This document shows positions 45,519 through 54,824 of a stretch of DNA of 64,000 bases, one piece after another. The notes under the pieces are model-generated. The model ran no database searches and was not told the DNA's origin. It worked only from the letters and a program-made list of their open reading frames with translations. Source of the stretch: Moorella glycerini. GTDB taxonomy: Bacteria > Bacillota > DSM-521 > Neomoorellales > Neomoorellaceae. How positions within the stretch are numbered: the stretch's first letter is position 1; each line of letters opens with the position of its first letter. Where the stretch lies: assembly GCF_009735625.1 (NCBI RefSeq), contig NZ_CP046244.1:1922001-1986000 (forward strand). The letters run 5' to 3'. The position numbers and the translations under genes are program-made.

Positions 45519-45983
45519 ATGCTCCAGCCGCAGAACTGGTCTGTACCGGCAATGACGCCGCGCGGGTGGACGGCCGCCCCGGCTGATGTGCTGGTACCGC
45601 CAGTTGATGTCCTGGAAAGCAATAATGACCTGATCTACATATTTGCCATCCCCGGAGCCCGGCCGGAAGATGTCCGGGTAGAGGTCCGCCAGCAGGCCCT
45701 GGAGATTGAAGGCCACGCTTCCCTGCCTGATGGCGGCCAGTACGTCTACCGTTACCAGGAGTGGCCGGCAGGCAGGTTCTACCGCTTCCTGCCCCTGCCA
45801 CCGGAAATAGACGCTGAGCAGGCGGCAGCCAGTTTCAACCAGGGCCTTCTGACGGTGCGTTTTCCCAAAACAGCCCGCGGCCGGCAGATAGTCATTAACG
45901 TGCAGGCGCCGGTAGAGCAGCAGGGGCAGGAGAAAACAGCAGTCAGTCAACCCGGTTCGCCGGGGCGTACCCCTTTAATTTAA
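45519..45983 (+). CDS. Hsp20/alpha-crystallin chaperone
   Basis: 154 residues. Alpha-crystallin domain at about 25-125 (PPVDVLESNNDLIYIFAIPG, ALEIEGHA, YRYQEWPAGRFYRFLPLP, FNQGLLTVRFPK) and a short polar tail without an obvious IxI motif. 61 bases after the first Hsp20 gene, so probably one transcript. The pair differs strongly in N-terminal arm. Confidence 0.9.
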   Translation: MLQPQNWSVPAMTPRGWTAAPADVLVPPVDVLESNNDLIYIFAIPGARPEDVRVEVRQQALEIEGHASLPDGGQYVYRYQEWPAGRFYRFLPLPPEIDAEQAAASFNQGLLTVRFPKTARGRQIVINVQAPVEQQGQEKTAVSQPGSPGRTPLI

Positions 45984-46028
45984 GGTGCGCGGGGATGCGA
46001 CTGTAAGAAGAACGGAGGCGGCAATGCG

Positions 46029-46066
46029 GCAGCAGCTGGTCTAAAAAGGCCAGCTGCTGCTGTTTT
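46029..46066. terminator. Bidirectional terminator
   Basis: gcagcagctgg/ccagctgctgc (46029-46039 with 46050-46060), loop tctaaaaagg-type, tgtttt on the plus side. It ends the Hsp20 transcript and includes the stop codon of the small minus-strand gene. Confidence 0.75.
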
Positions 46067-46235
46067 CCTGGTCGTCCCGGATGACCAGGTAGCTCCCGGA
46101 GACAGGAGCACCGAAAGCGGCCGGGTAACCCGAGGATGTCGTCAGGGCGCGGTAGGGGTTGCGGGCCGGGATGACCCGGATATTGGGGCGGCTCCGGCCG
46201 GGCTCCGGTTTTTGAAAAATATCCTGCCTGTTCAT
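46041..46235 (-). CDS. Small hypothetical protein (64 aa)
   Basis: Not recognised. MNRQDIFQKPEPGRSRPNIR is followed by a segment with YRALTTSSGYPAAFG and an acidic-aromatic tail DDQENSSSWPF; probably unstructured. ATG 46235 has aaaggagg upstream at somewhat long spacing (about 14). A longer frame to 46295 lacks a site. Directly downstream of the Clp-fold protease on the same strand. Confidence 0.55.
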   Translation of the reverse strand: MNRQDIFQKPEPGRSRPNIRVIPARNPYRALTTSSGYPAAFGAPVSGSYLVIRDDQENSSSWPF

Positions 46236-46291
46236 AAGCTTCCTGCTACCTCCTTTATAGTTTTTTGCGGCCCTGAAGGCAGCGTCCCGCC

Positions 46292-47290
46292 TCAAATCAA
46301 CTGGCGCCAGCCCTGGCGGGTAAAGGTGACGTTAACCGGCGGGGCGCCTTCCCGGGGCTGGCTTTCCCTGGTTATAGTGCCGTTAAAGACGAAGGCGTCC
46401 AGGCAGGGGATACTTTCAATGATGCCGCCGGTAGCCTCAAATTCCACCGAGTATTCCTGGGGTTTTAAGAGGGCGGCCGGGTTAAAGGGTTCCAGGAGCT
46501 TTAAATCAGCTTCATAGTCGAGGTAGAGCTGCCACATGAGGTCTTCCAGCCTGGCTGAGGGTGCGGTAACATGGAGCTTGATGTCCTGCACGGCCTCCCG
46601 CCGGGAAATCATGTGGTTGTGGGCATAGAGCCTTTGCGTCAGGTTCTTGATGATATCTTCAACGCGATCCCGCTCCTCACCCGGCATGTGCAGCTCCAGC
46701 AACTTCCTGGCCAGGGAACGGATCAGGGCGTAGTTGCGGTGCACATTGCCCAGGGCCAGGGGGTGAACTTTGTCCACCAGGCGGTTAAACACCCCGGCCA
46801 GGCTCCCTTCACTTTCCAGGCCGGCAATCTCCCGGGCCAGGGAAAGGTAGGCCATGACATCTTCCACGCTGACCGGCAGGCGGGCCACCGGGTTATGGGG
46901 ATCCTCCGGGTTAAAGGCATTGGCCACACTGGGATCGATGGGCCCCAGCTCACCCAGGGAACCCATGACGATCTCATTGGCCCCCAGGCAAAGGAGAGTA
47001 CCGGCGCTGGCAGCGCGAAAGGGCACCAGGACACTCAGGTATTGGGTAAATTCCCGCAGCAGGTTCACCAGGCGCCAGGGGGTCAGGACATCGCCGCCGC
47101 GGGTATAAAGGAAGAGATCGAGCCTGGGCCGCGGCCCTAAAGCCAGGAGGTGGCGGTAAAAAACCCGGATAACGTCGGGAGCTATGCGGGTACCCAGGTT
47201 TTCCCGGTCGCCGGTAAAATAGCAGATAACGGCCGCCTGGCGTTCAGCTTCGATCTGTTCTAAAAGCGGCAGGCGCTCGGCCCTTCCGAT
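46292..47290 (-). CDS. Clp-fold serine protease (SDH/SppA-like), apparent ATC start
   Basis: Member of the SDH_sah / ClpP-class serine protease family, 332 residues. The first ATG-like start in frame is 47068, yet coding sequence with family features runs on upstream: LLEQIEAERQAAVICYFTGD, DLFLYTRGGDVLTPWRLVNL. No ATG, GTG or TTG starts it; an aggagg site is 9 bases before ATC at 47290, giving MGRAERLPLLEQ. Catalytic-site type word SAGTLLCLGANEIVMG follows near residue 100. Proteolytic substrate unknown; the neighbouring Hsp20 genes suggest protein quality control. Confidence 0.82.
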   Translation of the reverse strand: MGRAERLPLLEQIEAERQAAVICYFTGDRENLGTRIAPDVIRVFYRHLLALGPRPRLDLFLYTRGGDVLTPWRLVNLLREFTQYLSVLVPFRAASAGTLLCLGANEIVMGSLGELGPIDPSVANAFNPEDPHNPVARLPVSVEDVMAYLSLAREIAGLESEGSLAGVFNRLVDKVHPLALGNVHRNYALIRSLARKLLELHMPGEERDRVEDIIKNLTQRLYAHNHMISRREAVQDIKLHVTAPSARLEDLMWQLYLDYEADLKLLEPFNPAALLKPQEYSVEFEATGGIIESIPCLDAFVFNGTITRESQPREGAPPVNVTFTRQGWRQLI

Positions 47291-47355
47291 GGGTATCGCC
47301 CTCCTATAGCGGGGTTAAAGATAGTATTTCCCGCCTGGAGATGAAAAACACCTCG

Positions 47356-47384
47356 TTGCTCCTTAACCCTTTAGTTGTTATACT
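47356..47384 (+). promoter_or_regulatory. Promoter of RHH-PIN pair
   Basis: TTGCTC at 47356-47361, 17-base spacer, TATACT at 47379-47384, 30 bases before the antitoxin gene. Confidence 0.6.
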
Positions 47385-47414
47385 ATAAGTAATACAAGAA
47401 GGGATTGATATGTC

Positions 47415-47690
47415 ATGGATAGTATTTCCGGCAGGGTTTCCAGAATGACAGCAGTAAGATTGCCTTTAAAGGTTATTCGTGAAATTGATACCATGGTTGG
47501 TAAGGGGAACCGGTCAAAGTTTATTGCCATGGCTATTGAAAAAGAACTCAAGCGGCAAAAACGCCTGGCCTATGTACAAAAGTCCGAAGGCCTCTTCAAA
47601 GAGGACCTGGTACCGGATAAAAAGCCTGGGGAAGATGACACTCTGGCTTTTGTCAATCGCTTGAGGGAGTTAGATGAGAGGGAAGAGTAA
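47415..47690 (+). CDS. Ribbon-helix-helix antitoxin (second pair)
   Basis: 91 residues. N-terminal strand RMTAVRLPLKVIREIDTMV and helix RSKFIAMAIEKELKRQKR form a CopG/RHH DNA-binding fold; acidic C-terminus RELDEREE. The stop codon abuts the next start (taaATG), typical for TA modules. Unrelated in detail to the antitoxin at 25622. Confidence 0.82.
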   Translation: MDSISGRVSRMTAVRLPLKVIREIDTMVGKGNRSKFIAMAIEKELKRQKRLAYVQKSEGLFKEDLVPDKKPGEDDTLAFVNRLRELDEREE

Positions 47691-47981
47691 ATGGTCCTGG
47701 AGGTAGAAGCTGGCGGGGCTTTGGTCGACACGGACTTCTTGATTGATTTAAACCGTGGCAAGCGCAACAAATGGCGCCAGAAGGCAGAAGAATTGCTGTT
47801 TGAGATTAATTCCGAGAATCTTTTTGTATCCAATATTACCGTGACAGAATTTATAACTGGCATCCCGCGAGATAAGCAGGAAGAAGTTCAACTTATGCTG
47901 CGCCAGTTATATTATTATATTGCCCCAACCTGTGAAGAGGCCTTTCTAGCTGGCACCTTGCGGCAAGAATGCTCCCTTTGA
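47691..47981 (+). pseudogene. PIN-domain toxin, C-terminally truncated
   Basis: ALVDTDFLIDLNRG (first Asp) and SNITVTEFITGI (Glu) are the N-terminal PIN motifs, but the ORF stops at 96 residues. PIN toxins of this type are about 130-140 and need later Asp residues in a DALIAA-like region. Just after 47970 another frame reads APFEQLLIKSW and stops, which could be the original C-terminus, so an internal deletion with frameshift is likely. Probably non-functional. Confidence 0.65.
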
Positions 47982-48023
47982 ACAACTCCTGATTAAGAGC
48001 TGGTAAATGAAATAGGGTAGCTG

Positions 48024-48515
48024 TCATGGAGCGATGTCCTCGCTACCGAATTTGCTGTCTTTAAAAGCAAACTCCCCCTCACTTATTACCTTGAAACCGT
48101 GCTGCTGCAAAAGGGCCGCTGTTACGCCGGTGCCGGGGCGGGCAGTGCCGCTAAAGGTACCGTCATAGATTAATTTACTGCCGCAGGAGGGGCTTTTTTC
48201 TTTCAAAACTACCAGCTCGGCAGCGATCTCCCGGGCCTTAGCCAGGGTGGCCGCCGCACCGCGGAGGAAGGCAGCCGTTACATCCTGGCCTTCTTTATCC
48301 AGCACCCGGGCTCTGCCGGCCAGGACATCATACCCGTCGCCGCCCCGGATTTCCGCCGGCGGGCGGGGGATGGTTAAGCCCCCCAGGGCTTCCGGGCAGA
48401 CAGGCACGGCCTTACCCCGGCGCACCAGTTCGGCAATGGGCGGCACCAGGTTGTGACCGCCGCTGTATTTACACTTTTCGCCCGCCAGGCAGGCGCTGAC
48501 CAGGATTTTAGCCAT
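48024..48515 (-). CDS. DUF523 family protein
   Basis: Conserved small protein of unknown function, 163 residues from ATG 48515 (MAKILVSACLAG). Conserved cysteines in SACLAGEKCKYSG, PVCPEALGG and KEKSPSCGSKLIYDGTF are the family signature and might bind a metal or cluster. A GTG three codons upstream is also possible. Confidence 0.92.
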   Translation of the reverse strand: MAKILVSACLAGEKCKYSGGHNLVPPIAELVRRGKAVPVCPEALGGLTIPRPPAEIRGGDGYDVLAGRARVLDKEGQDVTAAFLRGAAATLAKAREIAAELVVLKEKSPSCGSKLIYDGTFSGTARPGTGVTAALLQQHGFKVISEGEFAFKDSKFGSEDIAP

Positions 48516-48610
48516 CAATATCACCCCGTTTTTAAATAAAGTATAGCGCTAACCGGTCATGCCTGGAAGGCACAGCTAAACATGAAAATCTTGAAAGGTA
48601 CAGCTGTGAG

Positions 48611-49066
48611 ATGAAAGAAGTAACCATCTACACCGACGGCGCCTGTTCCGGTAACCCCGGTCCCGGGGGCTGGGGCGTCGTGCTGATCTACGGTGGTAAA
48701 CGTAAAGAGATTTCCGGGGCTGAGGCCCGGACCACCAACCAGCGCATGGAGATCACCGCGGCCATCGCCGCCCTGAAGGCCCTGAAGGAGCCCTGCCGCG
48801 TCCGCCTCTACAGCGACAGCGCCTATCTCGTCAACGCCTTTCGCCAGGGGTGGCTGGACCGCTGGCAGAGGAACGGCTGGCAGACGGTCAAAAAAGAACC
48901 GGTGGAAAACCAGGACCTGTGGCGGGAACTGCTGCGGCTTACCGCCCGCCACCGGGTGGAATGGTTGAAGGTCAAGGGCCACAGCGATAATGCCGAAAAT
49001 AACCGCTGCGACGAGCTGGCTCGGGCTGCAATTGCCCGGCTGCTAAAGCAGGAATTTCCATCTTGA
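48611..49066 (+). CDS. rnhA: Ribonuclease HI
   Basis: Cleaves RNA in RNA-DNA hybrids. 151 residues with all four catalytic carboxylates: TDGACSGNPGPGGWG (Asp 8 or so), NQRMEITAA (Glu), YSDSAYLVNA (Asp) and DELARAA (Asp), plus the His loop KGHSDNAENNR. Full-length, ATG start behind gtgag. Confidence 0.97.
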   Translation: MKEVTIYTDGACSGNPGPGGWGVVLIYGGKRKEISGAEARTTNQRMEITAAIAALKALKEPCRVRLYSDSAYLVNAFRQGWLDRWQRNGWQTVKKEPVENQDLWRELLRLTARHRVEWLKVKGHSDNAENNRCDELARAAIARLLKQEFPS

Positions 49067-49190
49067 TGGCGAATACTAATAGCTATACTTAGCCGGAAGA
49101 CCATCAGAGGGTCCCACGCTTCTCGCCGGCGCACCTGGCCGCGCCAGTTCCTGGCGGGCGTGATGATTTCTTATGAAAGGAGGGCTCTAA

Positions 49191-49349
49191 ATGGGCAAAT
49201 GGTCCTGTACAGCCTGCGGCTATGTCTATGACCCGGCAGAAGGCGACACAGCCGGCGGTATTGCCCCGGGGACGCCCTTTGAAGACCTGCCCGAGGACTG
49301 GGTCTGCCCTAACTGCGGCCTGGGCAAAGAAAACTTTGAACCCCTGTAG
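49191..49349 (+). CDS. Rubredoxin
   Basis: 52 residues, too short for many gene finders. [19 protein letters not shown] and [16 protein letters not shown] give the two CxxC iron-binding motifs and the usual aromatic residues. ATG 49191 is preceded by gaaaggagg. Electron carrier in anaerobic oxidative-stress defence and flavoprotein reduction; the flavoprotein gene downstream may be a partner. Confidence 0.96.
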   Translation: MGKWSCTACGYVYDPAEGDTAGGIAPGTPFEDLPEDWVCPNCGLGKENFEPL

Positions 49350-49358
49350 CCAGTTACG

Positions 49359-49384
49359 GGCGGCGCTGCCAGCGCCGCCTTTAA
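49359..49384 (+). terminator. Terminator after rubredoxin gene
   Basis: Perfect 9-bp stem ggcggcgct/agcgccgcc with 3-base loop (49359-49379) followed by tttaat. Confidence 0.7.
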
Positions 49385-49488
49385 TATATCCTGGCCAGGC
49401 TTCTCCAAAATATAAACTGCCCGGGGCAGTGGGGCAGGGCGAGCAGTTCGTTGGAGCGAGGAATATCACGCAAAGGGGAAATTGGTTT

Positions 49489-50094
49489 ATGTTAATAGTT
49501 GGCATCAACGGCAGCCCCAAAAAAGAAGGCAACACCGCCTTCCTGGTGCGGGAAGGGCTGGCGGCGGCCGCTGCCGCCGGGGCGGCGACGGCCCTGATCC
49601 ATATAGCCGAGGCCCTGGCGGACCAGAAGATCCCTTACTGCACCCAATGCAGCAGTCCCTGCCAGGGGGCCTGTTCCCGCAACAACCGCCTGGGGGAAGC
49701 CTATGACCTCCTGCGGCGGGCCGACGGGATCCTCATAGGCAGCCCGGTTTATTTCGGCAGCGTCTCGGCCCAGCTCAAGGCCTTCTGGGATAAAAGCCGT
49801 ATCTTACGCAAAGAAAAGGCCCTGTATAACGTCGTCGGTGCCGGGGTTACCGTGGGCGGCAGCCGTTTTGGCGGCCAGGAAACGACCCTGAAGGCCCTTT
49901 TTGACATGATGCTCATCCAGGGCATGATGATTGTCGGCGACGGCTTTAGTGAGGCCGACTGTGGCCACCAGGGCAGCTGCGGCCAGGCCCCGGCCCACAG
50001 CGACGATTTTGCCGTTGCCAGGGTACGCCTTACGGGTAAGCGCCTGGCCGAGGTAGCGGCGGCCACCACAACCTTACGCCAGCACCGCGGCTAG
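49489..50094 (+). CDS. Flavodoxin-like NADPH-dependent FMN reductase / Fe-S flavoprotein
   Basis: 201 residues with FMN-binding GINGSPKKEGNT at the start, GSPVYFGSVSAQLKAFWDKS near 85, and a Cys-rich insert CTQCSSPCQGACSR near 52 that resembles the cluster motif of archaeal-type iron-sulfur flavoproteins. ATG 49489 follows aaagggga; a longer frame reads through the rubredoxin terminator. Likely redox partner unknown. Confidence 0.88.
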   Translation: MLIVGINGSPKKEGNTAFLVREGLAAAAAAGAATALIHIAEALADQKIPYCTQCSSPCQGACSRNNRLGEAYDLLRRADGILIGSPVYFGSVSAQLKAFWDKSRILRKEKALYNVVGAGVTVGGSRFGGQETTLKALFDMMLIQGMMIVGDGFSEADCGHQGSCGQAPAHSDDFAVARVRLTGKRLAEVAAATTTLRQHRG

Positions 50095-50106
50095 GGGGGT
50101 GAGGGT

Positions 50107-51096
50107 ATGCTCCTGCGGGTAGAAGCTGAAAAGCGGGAAGAAGCCATCTTGAGCCCCCTAGCGAGTTTAAGCAGCCGTACCAGGGGCCGTCAAGTACCGG
50201 AGGAGCCCTGCCCCATTCGTACCGAATACCAGCGTGACCGCGACCGGATTATCCACTGCAAAGCCTTCCGGCGCCTGAAGCATAAAACCCAGGTTTTTAT
50301 CGCCCCGGAGGGGGACCATTACCGCACCCGCCTGACCCACACCCTGGAGGTAGCCCAGATCAGCCGCACCATTGCCCGCGCCCTGCGCCTCAATGAAGAC
50401 CTGGCCGAGGCCATTGCCCTGGGCCACGACCTGGGCCATACCCCCTTCGGCCACTCCGGCGAAGAAGCCTTAAACGAAGTGGTGCCGGGGGGGTTTAAGC
50501 ACAACCTGCAGAGCCTGCGGGTGGTAGAAGTCCTGGAAGGCGGCCGCGGCCTTAACCTCACCTGGGAAGTCCGGGACGGCATTGCCCACCATACCGGCCC
50601 GGTCAAACCCCAGACCCTGGAAGGCCAGATTATCTGCTATGCCGACCGCATTGCCTACATCAACCATGATATTGACGACGCCCTGCGGGCCGGCATCATC
50701 ACCCAGGAGCAGCTCCCGGCTGATTGTTTAAAAATCCTGGGCCGTACCCACCGCCAGCGCATCGATACCATGGTGACGGATATAATCCGTTACAGCTGGG
50801 AGCAGGGCCGCATTGCCATGAGCCCGGCGGTCCAACAAGCTACGGATAACTTACGCGACTTTCTTTTTAAAAATGTCTATATCGGCTCCCCGGCCAAAGT
50901 GGAGGAAGGCAAGGCCAAGAATCTCTTAAAACAACTCTACTTTTACTACCTGGAGCACCCGGAAGCACTGCCCGCACCCGTCCATCCAGGTGATGACCTG
51001 GCCCGGCGGGCCTGCGACTATATTGCCGGCATGACTGACCGTTATGCCATCCTGCAGTATATCCGGCTCTTTGTCCCTGCGGGTTTTCCTTCCTGA
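50107..51096 (+). CDS. dgt: dGTP triphosphohydrolase-like HD protein
   Basis: 329 residues of the dNTPase family that splits dNTPs into nucleoside and triphosphate. HD motif pattern: RTRLTHTLEVAQISRTIARA (His), ALGHDLGHTPFGHSGE (His-Asp), and YADRIAYINHDIDDA (final Asp). Precedes dnaG as in many clostridia. Start ATG 50107 behind ggggtgagg. Confidence 0.94.
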   Translation: MLLRVEAEKREEAILSPLASLSSRTRGRQVPEEPCPIRTEYQRDRDRIIHCKAFRRLKHKTQVFIAPEGDHYRTRLTHTLEVAQISRTIARALRLNEDLAEAIALGHDLGHTPFGHSGEEALNEVVPGGFKHNLQSLRVVEVLEGGRGLNLTWEVRDGIAHHTGPVKPQTLEGQIICYADRIAYINHDIDDALRAGIITQEQLPADCLKILGRTHRQRIDTMVTDIIRYSWEQGRIAMSPAVQQATDNLRDFLFKNVYIGSPAKVEEGKAKNLLKQLYFYYLEHPEALPAPVHPGDDLARRACDYIAGMTDRYAILQYIRLFVPAGFPS

Positions 51097-51120
51097 ATAT
51101 GGATAACCATAATAAAAATG

Positions 51121-51198
51121 GGAAGGTGCCGGGAATCTCTTCGCTCGTCAGGCTATCCGCGCGGTGACGAAGCGGCGGCAGGATTCCCTTCACCTTCC
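51121..51198 (+). ncRNA. Compact double hairpin, possible small RNA or terminator
   Basis: Three nested stems: ggaaggtg/caccttcc (51121-51128 with 51191-51198), gggaatc/gattccc (51131-51137 with 51182-51188), and inner cttcg..cgtca/tgacgaag (51139-51150 with 51165-51172). No T-run. The dgt-dnaG gap is about 650 bases, of which this and a small ORF are the only visible features. Confidence 0.5.
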
Positions 51199-51372
51199 GG
51201 GATGTATTTTAACCCTTACCCTATGGGTTTTATACACGGCAGGGAACCGGACATCCGGCCCCGGCCGGCGACACTTTCGAGACACCCGGCCCGCGCCCGG
51301 CGTAATAAAGCCGGTATGCCGGCCGGCAGTTGGCTGCCATGAACCGCCCCAGCACGCGCCGCTGCCGGCTGC

Positions 51373-51489
51373 TTACTGCCGGGTTTTAAAAAAAGGTTGG
51401 AAGACAGCCAGGATCACCCCCCGGTAAAAGGCATAGAGGGCGCTGCCGCCAATGAGGGCGATTAAAATTAAGGCCACGGTCTTACCCAT
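51373..51489 (-). CDS. Small membrane protein (38 aa)
   Basis: Unrecognised. ATG 51489 on the minus strand is preceded by gggaggtgggaaa, a strong site. MGKTVALILIALIGGSALYA starts a single hydrophobic helix, then FYRGVILAVFQPFFKTRQ, a typical small transmembrane protein. Opposite strand to dgt and dnaG. The remaining gap to 51743 has no other feature. Confidence 0.6.
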   Translation of the reverse strand: MGKTVALILIALIGGSALYAFYRGVILAVFQPFFKTRQ

Positions 51490-51743
51490 TTTCCCACCTC
51501 CCGCCAATCGCATATTGCCGCCGGCCCTTAAATTTATGCCGGCTGGCGTGGCGTTCCCGCCGCCGGTGCTGCTGCAAGTCTCAGTTTACCGCCTGCCGCC
51601 CGGCACTATGCAGCGCGGCGGAGGTATAATCTGGTAAAGCAGGACAAATAATAGGATAAAGCGAAAATAAGGCCCAAAAAAGAGGATATTTCATTCTGAT
51701 AGCGAATTGTTATTAGCACACCGGGTCCCGGGGGGTGGTGTCC

Positions 51744-53564
51744 ATGACAACCGCCTTCAGCCAGGAAGTGATCGATGAGGTAAAGGACAGGGTAGATATC
51801 GTCGAAATCATCGGCAGCTATGTCCGGCTAAAAAAGAGCGGCCGCAATTACGTCGGTCTTTGCCCTTTTCATAAAGAAAAGACGCCCTCCTTCACCGTCA
51901 GTCCCGATAAGCAGATGTTTTACTGTTTTGGCTGCGGTGCGGGCGGCGATGTCTTTGCTTTCTTGATGAAGCAAGATGGCCTCAGCTTTCCCGAAGCAGT
52001 AAGAACCCTGGCCGCCAGGGTGGGGATCGACCTGGCCGGTACCGGCGAATCGCCGGCTGCCAGGCGCGAGCGGGAATGGAAAGAACGCCTGTACCAGCTG
52101 GGGGCAATAGCTGCCAGCTTTTATTATCGCCTTCTCATGCGCCACCCGGTGGCAGCCCCGGCCCGCTTATATCTCCAGCGGCGGGGGGTGAAGGGAGAAA
52201 CGGCGCGGCTCTTTGAACTGGGTTATGCCCCGGATACGGGAACGGCTCTGGTAGATTACCTGCGGCGCCAGGGTTTCACACCCCAGGAGATTGACCAGGC
52301 GGGCCTGAGCGCCTCCCGGCCGCCCGGTGGGACGGCCGACCGTTTCCGGGGGCGGCTCATGTTTCCCATCAAAGACAGCCGCGGCCGGGTCATAGGCTTT
52401 GGCGGCCGAATCTTAAGTGAGGGGCAGCCCAAGTATTTAAATTCCCCCGAGACAGCTTTATTTCACAAGGGCCGGCACCTCTACGGCCTGCACCTGGCCC
52501 TGCCGGGTATTCGCCGGAAAGGCCAGGCCATCCTCGTCGAAGGCTATATGGATATGATCGCCGCCTGGCAGCATGGTATTGATAATGTGGTCGCCTCCCT
52601 GGGGACGGCCTTAACCGCGGAGCAGGCGCGGGAGTTGAAAAAATACGCCCGGGAAGTAATCATCGCCTACGACGCTGATACTGCGGGGGAAGCCGCCACC
52701 TTGAGGGGCCTGGACATCCTGGCCGCGGCCGGCCTCCAGGTGCGCGTCCTGCAGCTCCCGGCAGGCAAGGACCCCGATGAATTTTTAGCCGCCCGGGGAA
52801 CAGCAGCCTTCCAGGAGCTGGTAAAAGAAAGCCAGGGCCTGATGGAATTTCGCATCAATAAAGCCGTAGCCGAACACGACCCCACCCGGCCCCTGGGCCG
52901 GAAAGCCATTATGGCCGCCGTTCTCCCTTACCTCCAGCAGGTAAAGGACGCCGTCGAGCAGGAAGCCTATGTCCGGCTTTTGAGCCGCCGTACGGGGATA
53001 TCCGAGGCAGCCATCCTGAGAGCGCTGCACCAGGCGCCGGCCGGGCCGGGGAGGACAGGGAGAGCCATAGAAAAGGCGGGAAAGAAGGAAGGCCCGTCGC
53101 CGGGAGAACGGGCCAGGAACCAGGGGGAGCTGTTTTTACTCCAGGCTTACTTAACCAGCCCCCGGCTGGCCGCCAGCATTGACGGCGAACTGGGAGAAGA
53201 CTGGGGTGAGAGCCCGGCGACGCGGAGCCTGGCTGCCTTTATCCGGGAAAAGCGCCGGGAAGCCCCGGAACTGGCCGGCCCGGACTTGGCCCGGGTTTTA
53301 ACTGGCCGGGGGGTGCCGGAATGGGACGCCCTTATTGCCCGGCTCACCCTGGCCGGCGGCCTGGGGCCCGTCCAGGAGCGGGCCGTCAAGAAAGCAATCA
53401 TCCTTTACAGGCTCCTGCAGCTGCAAAAACAGGAAAGGGAAATAAGACTCGCCCTGGCCCGGGCGGAAAGCAGCGGCGCCACCGGCCGGGTCCAGGAACT
53501 CCAGGAGCAAATCTTTCACCTGCAGCAGACGATCAAAGCGATAAAATCCGGAAGGGGGGAGTAG
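51744..53564 (+). CDS. dnaG: DNA primase
   Basis: Makes RNA primers for replication. 606 residues: CHC2 zinc ribbon ([22 protein letters not shown]) at about 35-65, TOPRIM domain with [10 protein letters not shown] and [11 protein letters not shown] acidic residues near 265-320, and the DnaB-binding C-terminal helicase-interaction domain. ATG 51744 preceded by ggggggtgg; an upstream GTG at 51735 is possible. First gene of the macromolecular synthesis pair dnaG-sigA. Confidence 0.97.
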   Translation: MTTAFSQEVIDEVKDRVDIVEIIGSYVRLKKSGRNYVGLCPFHKEKTPSFTVSPDKQMFYCFGCGAGGDVFAFLMKQDGLSFPEAVRTLAARVGIDLAGTGESPAARREREWKERLYQLGAIAASFYYRLLMRHPVAAPARLYLQRRGVKGETARLFELGYAPDTGTALVDYLRRQGFTPQEIDQAGLSASRPPGGTADRFRGRLMFPIKDSRGRVIGFGGRILSEGQPKYLNSPETALFHKGRHLYGLHLALPGIRRKGQAILVEGYMDMIAAWQHGIDNVVASLGTALTAEQARELKKYAREVIIAYDADTAGEAATLRGLDILAAAGLQVRVLQLPAGKDPDEFLAARGTAAFQELVKESQGLMEFRINKAVAEHDPTRPLGRKAIMAAVLPYLQQVKDAVEQEAYVRLLSRRTGISEAAILRALHQAPAGPGRTGRAIEKAGKKEGPSPGERARNQGELFLLQAYLTSPRLAASIDGELGEDWGESPATRSLAAFIREKRREAPELAGPDLARVLTGRGVPEWDALIARLTLAGGLGPVQERAVKKAIILYRLLQLQKQEREIRLALARAESSGATGRVQELQEQIFHLQQTIKAIKSGRGE

Positions 53565-53566
53565 CG

Positions 53567-54652
53567 GTGAAAGAAGAACAGCAAAAGCAAATAGTCAAGG
53601 AGCTGATTGAAAAGGGCAAGAGCCAGGGCTCCTTAACTTATCGCGAGATTATGGATGCCCTTCAGGGAATCGAACTCTCCCCCGAACAGATTGACGATAT
53701 CTACGAGCGGCTCAACCACATGGGGATTGAGGTAGTGCCCGAACCGGTGGAACTGGAAGCCCTGGAAAAGGAAGAGGGCGAAGCCGTCGACAGCGACCTC
53801 GATCTTTCGATTCCTGACAACGTGGCCATCGACGACCCGGTGCGCATGTACCTGAAAGAAATCGGCCGGGTGCCCTTGCTGACCCCGGAAGAAGAAATCG
53901 AGCTGGCCAAGAGGATGGAACAGGGCGATGAAGAGGCCAAACGCCGCCTGGCCGAAGCAAATTTACGCCTCGTGGTCAGCATCGCCAAGCGCTATGTCGG
54001 CCGGGGCATGTTGTTTCTGGACTTGATCCAGGAAGGCAACCTGGGCTTAATCAAGGCGGTAGAGAAATTCGATTACCGTAAAGGCTACAAGTTCAGCACC
54101 TATGCCACCTGGTGGATCCGCCAGGCCATTACCAGGGCCATTGCCGACCAGGCGCGGACCATCAGGATCCCGGTGCACATGGTGGAGACCATTAATAAAT
54201 TAATCCGGGTGCAGCGCCAGCTGCTCCAGGAACTGGGCCGGGATCCGACGCCCGAAGAGATCGCCAGGGAAATGGATGTCCCCGTGGAGCGGGTAAGGGA
54301 GATCATGAAGATCGCCCAGGAACCGGTATCCCTGGAGACGCCCATCGGGGAAGAAGAAGACAGCCACCTGGGGGATTTCATCGAAGACGAAGACGCCCAG
54401 GCGCCGGCCGATGCTGCTTCCTTTATGCTCCTCCGGGAGCAGCTGGAAGAAGTCCTGGATTCCCTGACACCCAGGGAAAAGCGGGTTTTGCGCCTGCGCT
54501 TCGGCCTGGACGACGGGCGGGCGCGCACCCTGGAAGAAGTGGGCCAGGAGTTTGGCGTCACCAGGGAACGCATCCGCCAGATTGAGGCCAAGGCCCTGCG
54601 CAAGCTCCGCCACCCCAGCCGCAGCAAGAAGCTGAAGGACTACCTGGAGTAA
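53567..54652 (+). CDS. sigA: Housekeeping RNA polymerase sigma factor SigA (RpoD)
   Basis: 361 residues. Region 1.1 is short; regions 1.2-2 show [40 protein letters not shown] and [20 protein letters not shown] (-10 recognition); region 4 [20 protein letters not shown] (-35 recognition). Start GTG 53567 behind ggaagggggga; the ORF extends upstream into dnaG without support. Together with dnaG as usual in Firmicutes. Confidence 0.98.
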   Translation: MKEEQQKQIVKELIEKGKSQGSLTYREIMDALQGIELSPEQIDDIYERLNHMGIEVVPEPVELEALEKEEGEAVDSDLDLSIPDNVAIDDPVRMYLKEIGRVPLLTPEEEIELAKRMEQGDEEAKRRLAEANLRLVVSIAKRYVGRGMLFLDLIQEGNLGLIKAVEKFDYRKGYKFSTYATWWIRQAITRAIADQARTIRIPVHMVETINKLIRVQRQLLQELGRDPTPEEIAREMDVPVERVREIMKIAQEPVSLETPIGEEEDSHLGDFIEDEDAQAPADAASFMLLREQLEEVLDSLTPREKRVLRLRFGLDDGRARTLEEVGQEFGVTRERIRQIEAKALRKLRHPSRSKKLKDYLE

Positions 54653-54702
54653 TAGAAGCAGGAGGCCGGCGGGTAATATCACGGGCGTGCAGCAACTGGT
54701 TG

Positions 54703-54731
54703 TTGACCGGGGCGGCATTCCGGGGTATAAT
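54703..54731 (+). promoter_or_regulatory. Promoter of tRNA genes
   Basis: TTGACC 54703-54708, 17-base spacer, perfect TATAAT 54726-54731, 15 bases before tRNA-Asn. Confidence 0.8.
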
Positions 54732-54745
54732 ATAAAAGGTGGCTT

Positions 54746-54820
54746 TCCTCGGTAGCTCAATGGTAGAGCGCCCGGCTGTTAACCGGGTGGTTGCAGGTTC
54801 GAGCCCTGCCCGGGGAGCCA
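54746..54820 (+). tRNA. tRNA-Asn(GUU)
   Basis: 75 nt cloverleaf: acceptor tcctcgg/ccgggga, D arm gtagctcaatggtagagc, anticodon loop ctgttaa (GTT) closed by cccgg/ccggg, T arm with ggttcgagcc, encoded discriminator G and CCA. Confidence 0.97.
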
Positions 54821-54824
54821 GAAA

